A DNA stretch of 64,000 bases from Diadema setosum. Lineage: Eukaryota; Echinodermata; Echinoidea; Diadematoida; Diadematidae. The notes under the pieces were generated by a model, which did no database searches, was not told the DNA's origin, and was given only the letters and a program-made list of their open reading frames with translations. The position numbers were made by a program, and so were the translations under genes. Below, piece after piece: positions 11,836-23,100 of this stretch. The DNA is taken from positions 33,146,726 through 33,210,725 of the forward strand of contig NC_092702.1 of NCBI RefSeq assembly GCF_964275005.1. Direction: 5' to 3'. The first letter of the stretch is position 1; each line of letters opens with the position of its first letter.

Positions 11836-14800
11836 CTATTTCTTGACATCGTAATACGGCTTTCCAGCTCCCATGGCAACGCCGACCAGCACAGCCATAA
11901 TGGTCAGTCCCTGGGCCGCCACTCTGGCCCGCATCATCATTTGCGACTTGCCCGTCTGGCCTCGTTTGAACATCACCAGTCCATACGTCAGTGCTCCGGC
12001 AGTGGCCATACAACCTAGAGGAAGAAGGAGTAATGTCAAAGGCACATTGGGTCAAATCAAAGCATGGCACAGAGCAGAGTGGAGGTCACAGCACTAACTT
12101 ATTCCATGGCTCAATAGTAATTACTCCTCTGCATACTACATTGCAAATATCCTGAACATGACAAGACCCCAATTTCATACTATAGACCGATTCAAGTGAC
12201 TGTTCATGGAAGTGCGCCCTCTTATGGCGACGCCATAACTGGGGGCCATCCAGGCCGGGTCGGCAAGCGCCCTGCGTGCGTGGCAAGGGTGCCAGCGGCA
12301 GCCAGTGCTTTTACCACCCGGCGCCAGCCGGCCAGCTAGCTATCTCTGGCGCTGGCAGCGATCGACGCATCTGGATTTGTGACAACTAGAGTCTACTTTT
12401 TTTTTTCGCTAGCTAATTAAAAAAAAGAAATAATTAAACAACTTCTACCGACTATGAGCGAATGGGTAGATGACATACGGCTGTAGCCAAAACTTGAATT
12501 TCACGGTAAATATCGGTACGATCCGTGAGTGTTTGTAGACTCTATTTCTTTGGCGATGACTTGGTTACTCGCGTGTAAGCCCCATATATTCACATTTGTG
12601 TAAGAGAATAAAAACCGCTGGGGAGAACTATGGCTAGGCGAAGGCAGACGTCTTGCTAGTAAGCATAGACTGTTGAGAGGCTAACTGGTATAATTAAATA
12701 CAAATAATGAATAAGAACCTTGAGCTAGATATGGCGCTATAAATTGCAACCTATCAGTTAACTTGAACCTTTTTAGGCTTTTGCCTTTACTCGGGAGTCT
12801 CGGGCCAGCGGGGTAGAATCTGTCTAGATCTACGTTAGATCTTGTCTAGAATTCTAGGCAAGAGTCCAGACTAGATCTAGACCTATTGACTTCTAGAACC
12901 CTACATCCTATATCATTTTCGGTTGTCGATAACTTCAGGCAAGCCTAACTAAGTAAACCAAAAGGAATACAAATCTAGGCGTTTCTAAGCCGTATAAACT
13001 TAAATTACGTTGCCTGATGTCAACAACCAAAACTACTTGGGTCTAAGTAACCTTGCATAACATCACCCTAACGCCTAAGATCTGCAAAAGTGATTTTCAA
13101 ATCATACTTTCTTAATATGATTATGAAACGGATGTTTGCCACCATCCATGGTTTAATATTTAAAAGTGTCACTTTATCAAAAATCAAAGTCAGAGTTTCA
13201 GGCCAAAATTGAATATGGTCAATTCAGTGCTGAACATTGAAGAAGTGAAATCAATAGGCCCCTTTAAGAATTGAACGCATCTTGAAACATTTATTTCGCT
13301 GTAGTGTAGGCTGTAAAATGTGTGGCATAATAATATAGTATAGCCAGGAAGTGTATTCTAACTTTGGCAAGTAGTGCACAAAAGCATTAAAAAAAGAATA
13401 AATCAGTGAATTATCAAAATCTTTGATCTGAACTTGTCTTCTAAAATGAACAACATATTTTACGAATATGCAGTGAAAGCCTAATCAAATGGAGAATCTA
13501 GTAGGCATTCGATATCTATGCATTTTTTATACCGTTGTATTTCACTTAATTGTCTCTAATTCACATTTATCATGCGTCAGTGGTGTCTGAATTGCACATA
13601 CTGCCGTGAAGCTTCCATTTCCATTGTTGTTTTTTTCTGTTATTTGTGCACCCAACAACTGCACAATATGTTTTCCTGATCCTTCCTCTGAAGCTTTCAT
13701 TGTAGATCAATATGTATGAATCACTCAATTTGTCCAAAATAAAAGCATTAAAAGCCGCTGAACGACTTTTCCCACAGTGAATAAACAATCACAATATTAG
13801 CGCGGCGGTCGCCGGCCGCGGCGCAGCGGCCAGGCCCGGCTAACTATGCGCGACGGGTACGCTAGGCTGTTGAGCTGCAAGTGCAACTCGCTGGGTAGCT
13901 AGCTCGCTGGAAGCCCCCGTTGGCCCCCAGTTATGGCGACCGTTATAGCGCCGCTAGCGGCGGTAGGTGAATAGGTCATCGAAATTGAATCGGTCTATAT
14001 GCTCAGCACATCAAGAAACTACATGTTGTATAAAATGCATGGACAGCTGGCAAGATGGATATGAAAGAACACTTTACACTGCAAAGGAGAAAAACAAGGT
14101 CTTTAGAGGCACAACTCAAGTTGTGAGCTGGTTCATGAAGTTCAAGATCATTGTTGGTCGCATACAGTATGCACGCCAGTATCAACATGCCTACACACCA
14201 GGTAGGCATCTTGCTTGGCTGGACTGTTGTACTATCATTACATAACCTTTACGATACAATTCATCATCATGTGTGTTTGTTTATTTTTTTTTTCTTCTTC
14301 TGCCTTGATAGTGACTACAATCACCTTTTTCATTATTCTGTTTCTTTCAGGGAGGTCTAAGTAACATTAGGGTTTAAACTTTTCCAGTAATTAATTGCAG
14401 AATAATAACAATCATCACCATTAAACATGTACATTCTCAGGACATTTTTGTACTGTGCATCAGTTATATGTACAACTACAAAGTAATAAAGTTAAGAGTG
14501 CAAGCCAATTCTTAGTGCTACACTGCTAGCTGCGATCACAAAAATTAAAAACAACACGAAGTATTTTCTGTTTCTTGAGTCATAACTTGAGATGCATGGA
14601 AATGATGGAATGTTTTGCAATCGTTTGTTACCTGCCAAAAATATATCATATTTGTAGTGTAATAAGTGTATTTTGCCAAAGTCTGTTGAAAATCTTGTTA
14701 GTGCAGTGTCACAGTGTAATCACAGATTCATGTCAGTAGTACAATCAGAATCCAGATAAAGAACTCATCCACAAACGCATCATTATATCAGGCATTGGTA

Positions 14801-15579
14801 TTACTTAGTTTTGGGTTGTGTTAACTTTTGGGTTGTGTTAACAGACGTACGGCCACGCCATATGGCATGGCAGTACGTCTGTTTCAGGTATTCAACATTT
14901 TCTTCTGACTTTAAAAATGGCTATAAATGCCAATTAGCAATTGAAAGTGAGCAAATGTTCATGGCTGGCAAACAATGGATGGGCTTCACTTTATTACCTC
15001 CGCCAAGGGAGGTGATGTTTTTATTGGCATTTGTTTATTTTTTTGTCTGTGTGCAAAATAACTAAAAAAGTTAGTTATGAACGCCAAACGGATTTGGATG
15101 AAGCTTACAGGAAAGGTTGAGAATTATACAAGGAACAGGTAATTAAATTTTGGTAGTGATCCGGGCCGGGAATTGTTGTGGATATTATGAAGGATTGTCG
15201 ATATTTTGGCGGGTAGGGTCAATGAACTGGCCCTACATACCCTGGCTATGGCTGGCGCGGATGGCGGTGGCCGTCCGCGCCTGCCGCCTTGATGCTGCGC
15301 CACGCGCTACGACCGGTTCGGTCAGGAGCGGAGCTGAGCCTTCGGACTGCACAGCACACAGCAGATTAGCGTCCGACTTCAACTGAACTGTTCAGCTGGC
15401 TACTCACCGATGGGAACGAAAGGATTCTGCTTCACTTTCTTCACAAACTTCTCTTTGAAGCCCTCATGTTGGTAGGGAACCCAGTCGTGGAGCTCGGGAG
15501 GCAACTCCCCAGGATACTGAAAAGGTTCCTTCACTTCCTTTGGGACATTGGGCACAGCTTTCTCCTTGATTGCAGCCAT
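11836..15579 (-). CDS. HIGD2A: HIG1 domain family member 2A (Rcf1-type respiratory assembly factor)
   Basis: Inner mitochondrial membrane protein that helps assemble cytochrome c oxidase and respiratory supercomplexes. Exon 1 is 15408-15579 (start CAT at 15577-15579 on the plus strand) and exon 2 is 11836-12014; the intron is GT-AG and splits a Gly codon. The product is 116 aa (human about 106). Residues 41-58 (FKEKFVKKVKQNPFVPIG) and 59-73 (CMATAGALTYGLVMF) match human HIGD2A closely. The QRRQ signature of the family is complete at Q82, R86, R88 and Q92. Two membrane segments, about 59-73 and 93-108, flank it. The N-terminus differs from the human one, as is usual in this family. It faces NOP16 head-to-head across about 1.5 kb. 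The 3.4-kb intron carries a 1.8-kb transposon. Confidence 0.95.
12181..13999. mobile_element. 1.8-kb inverted-repeat transposon in HIGD2A intron
   Basis: Outer inverted repeat TATAGACCGATTCAA (12181-12195), with its complement ending at 13999. A second matching block, GCCATAACTGGGGGCCA, lies about 50 bp inside the left end and about 55 bp inside the right end. Both ends are GC-rich (12215-12365, 13799-13975); the middle is AT-rich with TCTAGA-type words (12820-12900). TA or TATA is the likely target. A minus-strand piece near 13620-13690 resembles the start of a THAP zinc-binding domain. The element is probably a deletion derivative. Confidence 0.7.
13570..13788 (-). pseudogene. Possible THAP-domain fragment inside the 12181-13999 element
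   Basis: The minus-strand frame contains YCAVVGCTNNRKK, which resembles the C-x4-C start of THAP domains found in P-element and some Kolobok transposases. The rest of the domain (downstream Cys, His and the AVPTIF region) is not visible, and the frame ends soon after. The match rests on about 13 residues. Confidence 0.3.
14809..14883. repeat. 17-bp tandem duplication abutting a 44-bp hairpin
   Basis: TTTTGGGTTGTGTTAAC occurs at 14809-14825 and again at 14826-14842. The hairpin directly follows: AACAGACGTAC (14840-14850) pairs with GTACGTCTGTT (14873-14883), with further imperfect pairing across the GCCATATGGC centre. It lies in the HIGD2A intron. Confidence 0.75.
14994..15190. repeat. TTACCTCCGCCAAGG-type dispersed repeat
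   Basis: Starts TTACCTCCGCCAAGG with GGAGGT following (a short hairpin). It continues with T-rich sequence, GCAAAATAACT, AAGTTAGTTATGAACG, GGATTTGGATGAAG, AGGAAAGGTTGAGAA and GGTAGTGATCCGG. I recognise this word order from dispersed repeats common in marine invertebrate genomes; family membership is from memory and was not searched. Confidence 0.5.
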
Positions 15580-17100
15580 TTTCTAAGAATCAATATGCAA
15601 TAGCTGGCGAGTAGTTAATGCCCGTGTGTATGCACACGTCGCAATGGAAATTAAAGTAACACACCGAGGTCTGAAGCAGCACAGCGTATCGCTATTGGCT
15701 CCGTTTTGGTTGTCGCCATCCTTTATCAGGTAAACCTGTAATGCTAATCATCTTAATTTGAGCATGGTAAGAAGAAATTCGGGTATGATAGCACATGAAA
15801 AAAATGTTCAAAAATACCTCGTTCAAAATCTCTGTCTGCTACAACCCGAATTTGTCAGGTTAGAATCCAAAGGTGCATTTATTTATTTTTTTTTTTGCAA
15901 TATACTCTATGAATTTAATAAGTTCTGAATATTTTGACAGTATACATTCAAAAGGCATGATATAGAAGGCTAGGTCAATTAAAATGGGAGAGGGGGATCT
16001 ACTATGTTGATTTCCTGGTACATATCAGCACTATGTTTTCAAAAGGGGGGGCACTTCCAGGTTTCATGAGCTAAAAAAAAGGAAAGGAAAAAAAAGAGGT
16101 CTTCAGTGCAACTTCTCGCGCCACTTCTGGGTTTCTTCAGCTGACAAGGAAAAAAAAAAAAAAGCTCTTCAGCACAAAAACAAAGGTCTTACCATGTTCA
16201 AAGGTTTTATTCTATTTTCTTTTTCTACTGCCACTTCCGGGGTAACAGAAAAAAAAAATGTGGGGGTGGGAGGGGCTCCCCCGCCCTGCATATATCTCAT
16301 TTCTATGATTTATCATGCTTCATCCAGTCACATTAACTTGATATTACGTAGTCAATCTAACTGTAAAGAAGTGACGTTTTCTTCACCTTCAAGGGTGATT
16401 TCGTATTAAAGTGAAAGGTGAAGTGTTCCTTGAAATAAAAGGCCCCTTTAGAGATGAGCTAGTGCGGCAAAGCCTGTGGCTCCAACCCTGCCTTTTTTCA
16501 ATCTCTGAGTACTGTAAAAGTGGAAATTTTCGCGCATTTTGTGCAACCCGAAACTAGCGCGAAAATAAAAGTATGGGAATAGATGTCTTGATTCCGCGGA
16601 ATTAAAAACACGCGAAACTCTTCTTGCCCCGTGGAGCGCAAAAAATTAGTCGCGCGAAAATATCCACTTTTACAGTAACAGATTAGGCCTAATGGTCTGA
16701 AGCATCTTGTCTGGGTAGCCTTGCTTCATAAACAGCTAAACCGCACACAAGACGGAGAAAAAAAAATGCTTGAAAATTCAATGAAACACTACGACTAGTA
16801 TTCCATTTTCATTACAAAAAAAAAAGAAGATATGGTACTTTAATGTAGATTTAGGACTAATTATATATTCTGCAGTTGTCGCAAAATCGAATTAGCTTGA
16901 GCTGTCTGATCGCAAAACTGACCTGGGCAACCCTTATAAATGTCGTGATCGAAGGACATAATTCTATCTTTAAATATAGATTACGCAATATTTTACCACC
17001 TTTGGAGATATTGCATCTCCGTGTGCATTTTGACTGCACTGACACTGACAGTGCTGTCGTGCGGAGTTTGGCATCTTTGCACCCACAAGGTGTTTACAAA
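15580..17100. promoter_or_regulatory. Shared divergent promoter region HIGD2A / NOP16
   Basis: About 1.5 kb separates the two start codons. A CpG-containing stretch extends from about 15230 (in HIGD2A intron 1) to 15720. It includes ATTGGCTCCG near 15690, which reads as a CCAAT-type site on the minus strand. The middle is filled by A-rich repeats (16030-16270) and a MITE (16510-16677). The exact transcription starts cannot be read. Confidence 0.45.
16510..16677. mobile_element. CGCG-rich MITE, copy with both ends
   Basis: The ends TACTGTAAAAGTGGAAATTTT and ATCCACTTTTACAGTA form an inverted repeat with TA at the tips. The 168-bp interior has CGCGAAA words on both strands. Related copies: 28562-28774 (both ends), a diverged one near 1200-1440, and a lone left end at about 56753-56773. 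Confidence 0.85.
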
Positions 17101-20100
17101 ATGGCAAAGACAAAGGCTGCGAGACAGAGGCGCAAGTTCAACTATAATGCGAATCGTCGGAAACTTTGGAAGAAAAGGAATAAGCTCCCTGCTATAGAGT
17201 GGTATGTTGTGTTTTTAATGAAAGACTACCAATACCGGTCACATGTTCATGTAGTCCCATATGCTGTTGTTCATGTGTGGTATTAGGGAGTTTTCGATTG
17301 GGTGAACGAGAAGGACGTGCCGCCGAGCGCAACCGTACGTCAAGGCGTCACGTCTGTACGTTGACCCGCTGCTAAAACACATTTCGATTTCGGGCGCCGG
17401 CGTCACGTCTCGTGGCGTGTGCAGGAGGCAGCAGGCCCTGTGCCTTGCGTGCATATTAGCGGAATTTGTGACTCGTTTCTGTACTTGTAATATTTATTTT
17501 GTCTTTGACTAGATGCGTATCCTGGGAGGTATTATGTGGATTTTTAAACATGATGCATGGTAAGACTATTAGGCAAATGCACTGCTGCACTAGCTAGGCC
17601 AAAAGCACCAAAATCTGTTTGCGTACAGCATTACGTGTAAATGCATGTGTGGGACTACGGTAGGCAGTTGCAAAGTGCGAAACAGTGAAAACGGGCAAAT
17701 AAAGTAGGTACCAGAGGCTGTAGTTTGTATGTCAGCGCTGTTGCTGCGACGTGTCAAGATCATAAGCTTTCATGTAATTAGAATATAAATATTCTCTCGA
17801 AAGAAAAAGGAAAACAGGTGAACTGAGCACGGATTTCCCGAGAGTCGTGCTCTTTCGCACGATACCCGAGAGGAGTGTGACGTCATAGCAAGGGTGGGTT
17901 GAGGGTGGCGCAACCGATTTGGGTGGACGGTGATTACCGGGGTTAACGCGTTCGAAATTTGTGCGATGAGCCGAGGGTCGACACTCGCGCATGCGCAGTA
18001 CGTAAAAACTACGTCATAACAGGGTGACGCCTGGCTCAACGTGCAAATCGAAAAGTCCCTATTACTTCACTTTCTGAGAGACAGTCCATGTCCACGATCC
18101 ACGTCGCGTCGACGTGACCATACGTCCAGTTGTGTTTAAATACAGAGCTCTGTGTACTACATTTAACATAGTACAACAACATCCAGTTTATTGGTATTTC
18201 AAGACAAAAATAATTTGGAAAGACTTCCATATGTACCCCCCGCTACAGTGTTCGATATGTACCCTCCGCTAAAATTGCATGAAAACAGCTCTCTAGATCT
18301 AGATCTAGTGTAGTTTGACATTCTAAAATTGATGGGGCCTGGCTCATGGCTGGGGGTCGAATAAAAAATGGGGCGTGGTATTTTTTTATTTTATTTTTTT
18401 TTTTGGGGGGGGGGTCATTACTGAAAAAAAAAAAAAAAAACATCGAAAAAAATATTTACTCTCCTCTCACATGTCCCCTGCGGGCCCTGGCCCTTCTTCC
18501 TTCTCTCTCTTCCCTCTCCCTCTCTTTCCCTTTCTTTCTGTCTCTCCTTTTGACGATCGCCATCTGTATCTCAAGTGGACTTCCTGCAAAGTACCTGAAA
18601 TGACAAACATGACATAATAGATAGAGAATGCATTCTGCCGAAACTATGGGTCTGGGTCACAAACTCACTGTCACAAGTATCTGAGCCCAGTCAGTGTCCT
18701 CACAAACGTGCTGCACGATGAGCTCCGAGGCAGAGGTAGAGCAGAGGGTTCTAAATCTAGTTCATGATTAAAAATATACAATGCATCAACTGTACTAATA
18801 TACTAGGTTCTAACTATGCTCGACTCGCTGTAGATGGCACTATTTTCATACTTTCTTCCGAGTCGTCTGCCTTGCCTTGTTTTGCAGATGCAGTCTCGGC
18901 AAATGAAGTTTCACCCCAGTACAGACCGACCTCATTCTTCTAGTCTTGACTGTTTTTCAGGCAATTGAAGGGTTATGTGCATAAAATGAAAACCATAGTG
19001 AAGGTTTAAATCTATAGATGGATAATTATTAAGAGTCTGTGTCACAGGGAATCGCATAACCCAGGGGTCCGCGTCACCCTATAGGACACCGGGGTAGGCG
19101 TCACCGTAGGACACCAGGGTTCGCGTCACCCTAGGACACTGGGGTCTGCGGCACCCTAGGACACTGGGGTCAACGTTACCCTAACACTAACCCTGACCCT
19201 AACCCTGGGACACCGGGGTCAACATTACTCTAACACTAACCCTGACCCAAACCCTAGGACACCGGGTCCGCGTCACCCTAGGTGATAGGACACCTGGTCC
19301 GCGTAACCCTAGGACTGCGGGATCAACGTTACCCTAACACTTACCCTGACCCTAACCCTATACCCTAACCCTAATCATAAGCTGTAACCATCTAAATAAA
19401 ATTTTTACATCCTGACCGTAAACCTGTACATGGTCACGGCCGAGTTGTCTAATAATTGTGGCGAGTTACCTTCAACCGAGCAACGTATACTTGTGCAAAC
19501 GCGTACACACAGCAAAGTACGGTGTCCATCCATGCCATCAGTCTTTGAACTGTAAGTTACATTAATTTGCTAGCAATAGAATCTGGTTCCATGGAATTCA
19601 TCTTTTTTACAACTACTGTCCACCAGGAGCTTAATTCGGAGGAAATGACGTGGCATTATCGCTTAAACTTGATCACGACAAACAATTGGCTGTAAAGTAC
19701 ACACAAAGATTAGGATTAATTGCTAGCAGTGTAATGTTAGTCCCACCTACGTGAAATAAAGTTGGTGAGTAAATTTTCACTATTACATTTTTATAGGTTT
19801 TTATCTATTTCTACCTATATGCAAAGATATAAATGTGTTTTATGACTAAATATATTTTCTTCTTATTTTTTTTTTCAATTTTAGCGGGGGTAGATATGCA
19901 AGTCTAGCCAATAATTTTACACACGTCACGGACAGATAATGTGATTGATTCATATTGAAAATGAAATGGTCTTCTCTACAGCCACGGGACCGGCAGTTTT
20001 CTTACCGAACAAAAAAACAATAAAAAACATAGGTGTTGTAGAGCCAATAATGTTGCCATCTGGATTTTTATTTTGTTGTAACTAGAATTTTGTTATAACA

Positions 20101-23100
20101 GCGTTTGTTTACATGAGTGCACTGTAATACCAAATGGCCACGTCACGAAGGTGCAGCGACAGTTACACCAATATGGCCTATGGCTCAGTTATGGCCTGGT
20201 TATGGGCATTGACCTTGAGTCAAAATGTCACTCGGCGCTCATTTAATTACGGGGAACGAAAGCCCGGATAAAAGTGTAGATTGAGTAAAAGCAGCAAACA
20301 CATCAGTGAAAGTGTGAAAGTTTAATATGCTTACAGGAAAATCAGACAATTCGTTCAAAAGTTATGCGTTTTTAAGTTTTGGTGCTGTCATCGCTGGATA
20401 ATGAGACAAGTTTTTAGTACGACACTTCATATCATCGCGGACAACAGTGTTGAGAGAATAAAACTTAATGAGGAGAATTCCACAAAATTTGATTTTCCAT
20501 GTAAAGTACATACGCATTTTTATCAAAAGGGTAAATATTATATCCCATGTTTCTGAAAGAGATACGGTAAGTTAAGTTCTTTACATGTATCACTCAGTAT
20601 GCTAAAAATGAAAGTAGGGTGAAAAAATATTGATTTTTTTTTTGTTGTATTTTCTTGATGTTTTTGTGCATAATGACATCATAAAGTATAAATTTAGTAG
20701 CTGATCTCCTTAAATCCAGCGATGACAGCACTGAAATTTAAAAAATTCATCAACTTTTGAATGGATTGTTTGATTTTTGTGAAACTTTGTTCTTCTAATT
20801 TTGCTGCTTTCTCTCAATCCACAGTGATTATTTGTGTATATATAGGCTTTTGTTTCCTTAACCCATTGAGGACAGACTGATTTTGTTACAACACATATTT
20901 CCCATAGACACCTGCCCGAGTATACTCGGTACTCGTCCTCAACAGGTCAAAGTGTGCCGAATTATATTTCCACATTTCAGCCTCCCCACAGTGTGCTTGC
21001 CATCCTACTGTGACCTCCAAAATTTCAATGAAATCATCATTCAGCAAAATTGACTTTATGTTAAACATATAGGCCTATGTATCGATTTGAACATTTGCAG
21101 GACTTTTGAGGTTGCACTACCAAAATAACATGAAAAGGATCATACTAGCCATAATGATTTTATCATGTAGTGTAACATGCTAGCTATGTGCTTGAATGGC
21201 TGCTTAGTTCAATGGTTGCCATGTACTGGTGTTACATTTGTGCACCTGGCATCCACATCAAGACATGTGTTCTTGCCTAAATTGTACATTTGAGATTCTG
21301 ATACCCATGGTGCATTGTATGTGCTTTGCCATTTCTTGAAATTTTCTGTGTAACATGTACAAAATATATACAATCAAACCTGCCTTAGCGGCCACCTCTC
21401 TATAGCGGCCACTGAAAAATCCCCCCGAGAGAAAAGCAATGTTAAAGACCCTGTGTATAGCGGCCACCTGTCTAACGCGGCCAGCGGCCACAAATTTTGT
21501 TTCCCGCGGTAGATTTTAACCTGTCTATAGCGGCCAAAAACCCGATGGAGCCGTAGCCGAGCCGATAATTCAGCGTGTTTTTCTGCTTGTTAGCCGTGCC
21601 AGTCATTCCTGGGCAACGTTCAGTGATCGCCACCGTTGCATTCATCACTTATTCAGTCACAATAAGGCACTAGTGACTGCACATGCTACATCATGTACTG
21701 TGCAACAATTTCATAAACACCGGCACTGTTCTATGCATGATACACACATGTGCATATGTACACACATACATGTACATGTACATGTAAGTATATATAGATG
21801 TATACAACGATGATGCATGTTACCTGTCTATAGCGGCCACCTGTCTATAACGGCCACTTTTCCCGTATCCCTTAGGTGGCCGCTATAGACAGGTTTGACT
21901 GTAGTTTCAAGGATGGTAGCAATCATGGCAGTACATTTGAGCAGTGTAACAGTGCCTTTAACTGCACTATTAACATACTCTCTTATACATTGTAGATGAG
22001 CTTCTAAACCTGAAACGTCTTGACACATTTTTTGGTCTGCATTTCTGTAGTGAGATATATTCTCTTCTTCATGCCTGTAGTATGACTTAATCTCTCACCA
22101 TCTCACAATGACTGGCTAGCTGAGTACTGTATACATGATGGTCATAGTGTATTCTGTTGTGTTTTTATTAAACATACAGTTAAACTCGCCTAAGTCAACG
22201 TCGCATATGTCGAATAATCGCGTAAGTCGATGATTTCAAAAAGTCCTGATTTTTCCCCATTGACGTACGTGTATTAATTCACTCACAAGTCAAATTTTGT
22301 AAGTCGAATACTCGCCTAAGTCGATGAAATTCCAAGAACACTTTCACGGAAAAACCATTGAATTCACTGTGCCTAAGTCGAATAAGATTTTATTGTGTAA
22401 TAAATCACTGTCATTTATTATTCATTATTTATTACTCATCATTATTTTGTTTGTCAGATGAGTTTGAGGTGACCAAAAAAAATTATCTAAAATCAAAATT
22501 CAAAGCGATCGCATGGGATCGTTTAACTCTCTTCGTATTTGGAGGTCCGCTGGTACAGCCCTGTCAGCTGCTGCGCTACGTTCGTACAGCGTTCGTACAG
22601 TACACATGCGTTCATTTACATGTACAGTATTGAGCTTGCAGTGTACATGTAGCTTGGCATTTGCAACGCTGTGCAGTGGAGTGGTATAATGGATGAAGCT
22701 GCTGAGTTTTCAAAGCGGAAAGTAGGGGGAAAGTTACGGGCACAGGTAAATCGGAATTGCACCTCTACACGCATTTCAAGCCACGGTATGGTAAACTGGA
22801 ATCAATCACTGCTCAAATATCGTTCATATTCACTTCCCCGAGGTTTAACAAGGGTGTAAAGTAATCGGACCTGTGCCAATACTAATGCACTGTCCATGCA
22901 AAGTTAGCCGCGGCCCTGCTGGGCGACCCGTGCTGCGGCACACCGCTCCAGCTCTCGGCTCCAGAGTAGACAACATACATGTACTTACGTACATTAAACA
23001 TACATGTATGTACCTATGGTGAAACTGTAAGTCGATTTTTTTTTCGACTTACGCACAAGTCGAAAATCGCTTAAGTCGATGTGTTTTGCTCAGTCCCGAG

